Positions 61,450-64,000 of a DNA stretch of 64,000 nt are shown here, one piece after another. Source of the stretch: Duganella dendranthematis (lineage in GTDB: Bacteria > Pseudomonadota > Gammaproteobacteria > Burkholderiales > Burkholderiaceae_D); contig NZ_CP051684.1 in NCBI RefSeq assembly GCF_012849375.1, positions 186,001 through 250,000 of the forward strand, written 5' to 3'. Each line of letters starts with the position of its first letter. The stretch's first letter is position 1. The position numbers and the translations under genes are program-made. Below the pieces are notes generated by a model, which ran no database searches, had not been told where the DNA came from, and saw nothing but the letters and a program-made list of their open reading frames with translations.

Positions 61450-63135
61450 TTATAGATCGAAGCTCAACGTCAGCCTACAGCCGCCGCTCGGCTGGTTGCA
61501 GATCTCCAGGCGGCCGCCCAGCGCGGCGACGCGCTGGTTCATGCCGATCAGGCCAAAGGACTCGGGCTTGCGCCGCTCCGGCTGCTGCAGGCCGATGCCG
61601 ACACCGTCGTCGCTCACGCTCAGCGCCAGATGGCCGGCGCGCAGCGACAGCACAATATTCACCCGCCGCGCGTGCGCATGGCGGCGCACATTGTTCAGCG
61701 CCTCCTGCAGGCTGCGGAACAGCACGATCTGCATGTCGGGCGACAGTCCGGCCAGCGTCGCCAGGCCGGCCGCATCGGGCAGCGTCAGCGCGCACGCCAG
61801 TCCGGTGCGCCGGGCGAATTCGGCGGCCTGCCACTCGAGCGCCGCCTGCACGCCGAGATCGAGCACCGCCGGCCGCAATTCGTTCATGATGCCGCGCACA
61901 CTGCGGATGGTGGCGTCCACATTCTCCAGCGCCGCGCTGACGCGCTGGTGCAGCAGGCCGTGGCTGCCGGCGGTGCGCGCGTTGAGCATCGACAGGTCGA
62001 TGCGCAGCGCCAGCAGGTTTTGCCCCAATTCGTCGTGGATGTCGCGGGCGATGCGCTTGCGCTCATCCTCCTTGACGGTTTCCAGGTGCTCGGCCAGCTC
62101 GCGCAGCTCTTCGCGCGAAGCCGTCAGTTCGGCGGTGCGGGCCGCCACGCGCGCGTCCAATTCCGCCGACCAGCGTTGCAGCGCGGCCTCGGCGTCGCGC
62201 TGCGCGGTCACGTCGGAAAACACGCCGATGTAGTGGGTGATGGCGCCCTCGCCGTCGCGGATCACCGTCAGCGACATGCTGGCCACGTACGGCGTGCCGT
62301 CGCGGCGGCGGTTGAACACGTCGCCCTGCCAGCGTCCCTGGAGCCGCACCTGCGCCAGCGCGGCCGCGTGGTAGCCGGGCGGATGGGCGCCGGCGCGGCC
62401 GAGGAAACGCGGATTGCGTCCCAGCGCCTCTTCCGCCGCATAGCCGGTCAGCTGCGTGAAGGCGTGGTTGACGGAGACGATATTGAGGTCGGCGTCGCAC
62501 ACCAGCACGCCCTCGTTGATATTGCTCAGCACCTGCATGGCGCGCAGCCGCGCGGCGTCGCGCAGGCTGGCGTTGCCGACGTCGGTCAGGATCATGCGGC
62601 AGGTCTGGGCGCCGGCGTCCAGATTGGCTTCGATGCGCAGCCGGCGCGGTTCCTCGCCGGTGCGGACTGCGCCCGGCGGTTCAAACAGCAGCACCTCCAG
62701 CGCCGCACGCTCGCCGCTGTCGAACAGCCGCTGCAGGAAACGGCGCAGCTCGGCCTGCGCGGTGGGCGCCACAAACTGTTCCAGACGCTTGCCGAGCAGC
62801 GGCGCACCGGCGCCGGCCAGCAGTTCGGCCGCCGCCAGATTGGCACGCGTAATGTAGCCGCTGTGATTGAGCGACACATAGCCGGCCGGCGCCTGCTCGT
62901 ACAGCGCGGCGTAGCGCGCGTGCAGCGCACTGGCCTGATCGCGCTCGGTTTGCAGTTCGGCCAGCGCCTCGCTTTGCAGATCGAGCTCGATCTGGCTGAC
63001 CTGCAGTTCATGCCAGTGGCGCAGTTCGTCGCTGCCGGCGTCCGGCGCCGGCGGCAGCGGATAGCGCGCCACCGCATGCTCGGCGGCCGCCCGCAACTGC
63101 GCGGGATCAAGCTCGGGACGCGGCGGCTTTTTCAT
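61450..63135 (-). CDS. NarL-type (HisKA_3) PAS sensor histidine kinase
   Basis: 561 aa, no clear membrane segment. PAS domains at about 77-190 and 200-315 (PRFLGRAGAHPPGYHAAAL, then HYIGVFSDVTAQRDAE), coiled linker, phospho-His367 in ERKRIARDIHDELGQNLLAL (HisKA_3) and HATPase_c with LSVSDDGVGIGLQQP and FGLIGMNQRVAALGG. Partner should be a NarL/FixJ regulator, none of which is encoded here. It starts 2 bp after the CheB/CheR/PAS hybrid gene and so is co-transcribed with it. Confidence 0.94.
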   Translation of the reverse strand: MKKPPRPELDPAQLRAAAEHAVARYPLPPAPDAGSDELRHWHELQVSQIELDLQSEALAELQTERDQASALHARYAALYEQAPAGYVSLNHSGYITRANLAAAELLAGAGAPLLGKRLEQFVAPTAQAELRRFLQRLFDSGERAALEVLLFEPPGAVRTGEEPRRLRIEANLDAGAQTCRMILTDVGNASLRDAARLRAMQVLSNINEGVLVCDADLNIVSVNHAFTQLTGYAAEEALGRNPRFLGRAGAHPPGYHAAALAQVRLQGRWQGDVFNRRRDGTPYVASMSLTVIRDGEGAITHYIGVFSDVTAQRDAEAALQRWSAELDARVAARTAELTASREELRELAEHLETVKEDERKRIARDIHDELGQNLLALRIDLSMLNARTAGSHGLLHQRVSAALENVDATIRSVRGIMNELRPAVLDLGVQAALEWQAAEFARRTGLACALTLPDAAGLATLAGLSPDMQIVLFRSLQEALNNVRRHAHARRVNIVLSLRAGHLALSVSDDGVGIGLQQPERRKPESFGLIGMNQRVAALGGRLEICNQPSGGCRLTLSFDL

Positions 63136-63137
63136 AC

Positions 63138-64000
63138 TTACTCCGGCGTCCCCTGCATCATGCGCAGCCTGGCCTCCAGCTGCTTGGCTTCGCTGATATT
63201 GATGAACGTGACCACCACGCCGTCAATCACGTTGTCCACCGTCCGGTACGGCATGATGCGCACCATGTACCAGCCGCCGCCGCGGGCGGAAATCTGCCGC
63301 TCGCTGAACACCAGTGTGCGCAGCACCTCGCGCGCGTCGTCCTGCAGTTCCGGATAATCGAGGTCGTTGACGATGTCGCCCAGCGGCCGCTGCACGTCGC
63401 CCGGAATCAGCTTGTAGATCTGGGTGGCGCGGTCGGTAAAGCGGCGAATGCGCAGTTCGCTGTCGAGGAAGATGGTGGCGACGTCGGTGCTGTTGAGCAG
63501 ATTTTTCATGTCGCCGTTGACCATCGACAGGTCGTCCACCTTCGATTGCAGCTCGGCGTTGACGGTGTACAGCTCCTCGTTCAGCGACTGCATCTCTTCC
63601 TTGGAGGTGGTCAGCTCCTCGTTGGTCGATTGCAGTTCCTCGTTGGTCGACTGCAGCTCTTCATTGGCCGATTTGAGTTCCTCGCGCGAGGCCTGCATCT
63701 CGTTGCGCACCGCCTGAATTTCCAGCCGCGCCTGTGCCAGCAGCTGCTCCAGCTCCAGTAGCTGTGGGTTGCGCGAGCGCGCGCGCCGCCGTTCGGCCGG
63801 CACCGCAACGCTGGCGAAGGTCACCAGCACCGCGCCGGCCAGCGGCCCTTCGTCCGCCATCGCCTCGGCCGTCATGTCGACCGCCATCGCCGGATGGCCG
63901 GCGGCGTCGCGCTGTATCAGGCCGCGCACACTCGCCGTTTCCTCGCCCTGGGTGGCGCGCTTGAGCAGTCCGGCCAGCTCGTGGCGCAAGCCCTCGCGCG
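63138..64000 (-). CDS. CheB/CheR/PAS hybrid, C-terminal part (5' end outside window)
   Basis: The frame is open to the right edge, so only the last 287 residues are seen. After a short REGLRHELAGLLKRA stretch typical of the linker behind CheR, there is a long coiled coil (QARLEIQAVRNEMQASREEL; SANEELQSTNEELQSTNEEL) and a PAS domain (MKNLLNSTDVATIFLDSEL, ARGGGWYMVRIMPYRTVDNVIDGVVVTFINISEAKQL). This exact pattern marks the CheB-CheR-PAS fusions that methylate or sense in alternative chemosensory routes. Enzymatic domains are off-window. Two bp before the histidine kinase. Confidence 0.88.
   Translation of the reverse strand, partial: REGLRHELAGLLKRATQGEETASVRGLIQRDAAGHPAMAVDMTAEAMADEGPLAGAVLVTFASVAVPAERRRARSRNPQLLELEQLLAQARLEIQAVRNEMQASREELKSANEELQSTNEELQSTNEELTTSKEEMQSLNEELYTVNAELQSKVDDLSMVNGDMKNLLNSTDVATIFLDSELRIRRFTDRATQIYKLIPGDVQRPLGDIVNDLDYPELQDDAREVLRTLVFSERQISARGGGWYMVRIMPYRTVDNVIDGVVVTFINISEAKQLEARLRMMQGTPE

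Noticed and set aside
61630..63357. 575-codon plus-strand open frame opposite the histidine kinase
   Set aside because: Antisense to HisKA_3/PAS domains; His/Arg/Gln-rich shadow.

Overview
The window is about 63% GC, very densely coded and has short intergenic gaps. Gene content and order point to a betaproteobacterium of the Burkholderiales, most likely an Oxalobacteraceae member close to Duganella, Massilia or Janthinobacterium. Supporting signs are a dapC-dapD-pilU-dapE run, several TonB-dependent receptors, DUF342/FapA proteins, S46 and M16 exopeptidases and PnuC-type vitamin uptake. This placement is inference. No rRNA, tRNA, CRISPR array, integrase or transposase was seen. The region reads as chromosomal core mixed with accessory catabolic loci.

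1-12.9 kb is a catabolic island framed by two AraC regulators with arabinose-binding-type N-terminal domains. It holds a minus-strand operon (flavin monooxygenase, aldehyde dehydrogenase, SDR), a divergent TonB-dependent receptor, and a second minus-strand operon (alkyl-DHAP-synthase-like FAD enzyme, GlpD-like dehydrogenase, FGGY kinase). Together these look like an uptake and breakdown route for a glycerol-linked lipid or ether, the most interesting undescribed system here. 12.9-18.9 kb holds a secreted protein, an SRPBCC protein, a cytochrome P450 with a divergent VOC protein, and a large secreted M16 peptidase. 19.0-19.9 kb is an FMN riboswitch followed by ribB. 19.9-22.2 kb is a drug-exporter MFS gene broken by a one-base change in a C6 run, with its divergent LysR regulator and a clear dyad between them.

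22.2-26.5 kb is an MlaE/MlaD-type lipid-transport operon that lacks an ATPase gene, then a secreted nucleoside hydrolase and a SUI1 protein. 26.5-32.9 kb has three regulator/target pairs with readable operators (AraC/GlxA-isochorismatase, TetR-isochorismatase, MerR-membrane protein), plus RhlE and an M19 peptidase. 32.9-43.8 kb is mostly housekeeping: lysine/diaminopimelate genes dapC, dapD and dapE, pilU, a glutathione peroxidase, kptA, an ArsC-like protein, prmB and the ABC-F gene yheS, with a REP-like palindrome between the last two. 43.8-51.5 kb has cheW, arfB, an Arc-type repressor, a TauE/SafE permease with a LysR regulator, and two tandem FapA paralogues.

51.5-64 kb has an OmpR/EnvZ-type pair, an Imm26-like orphan, and a TPP riboswitch driving a TonB-dependent receptor. 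A convergent chain (S46 peptidase, PnuC-type transporter, NadR-like kinase, outer-membrane barrel) faces the receptor; together they suggest a full thiamine-type uptake and phosphorylation locus. The window ends in a NarL-type PAS histidine kinase co-transcribed with the C-terminal part of a CheB/CheR/PAS hybrid that runs off the edge. A cross-cutting feature is four genes whose -10-like hexamer lies 12-14 nt before the ATG with no Shine-Dalgarno, suggesting leaderless transcripts.
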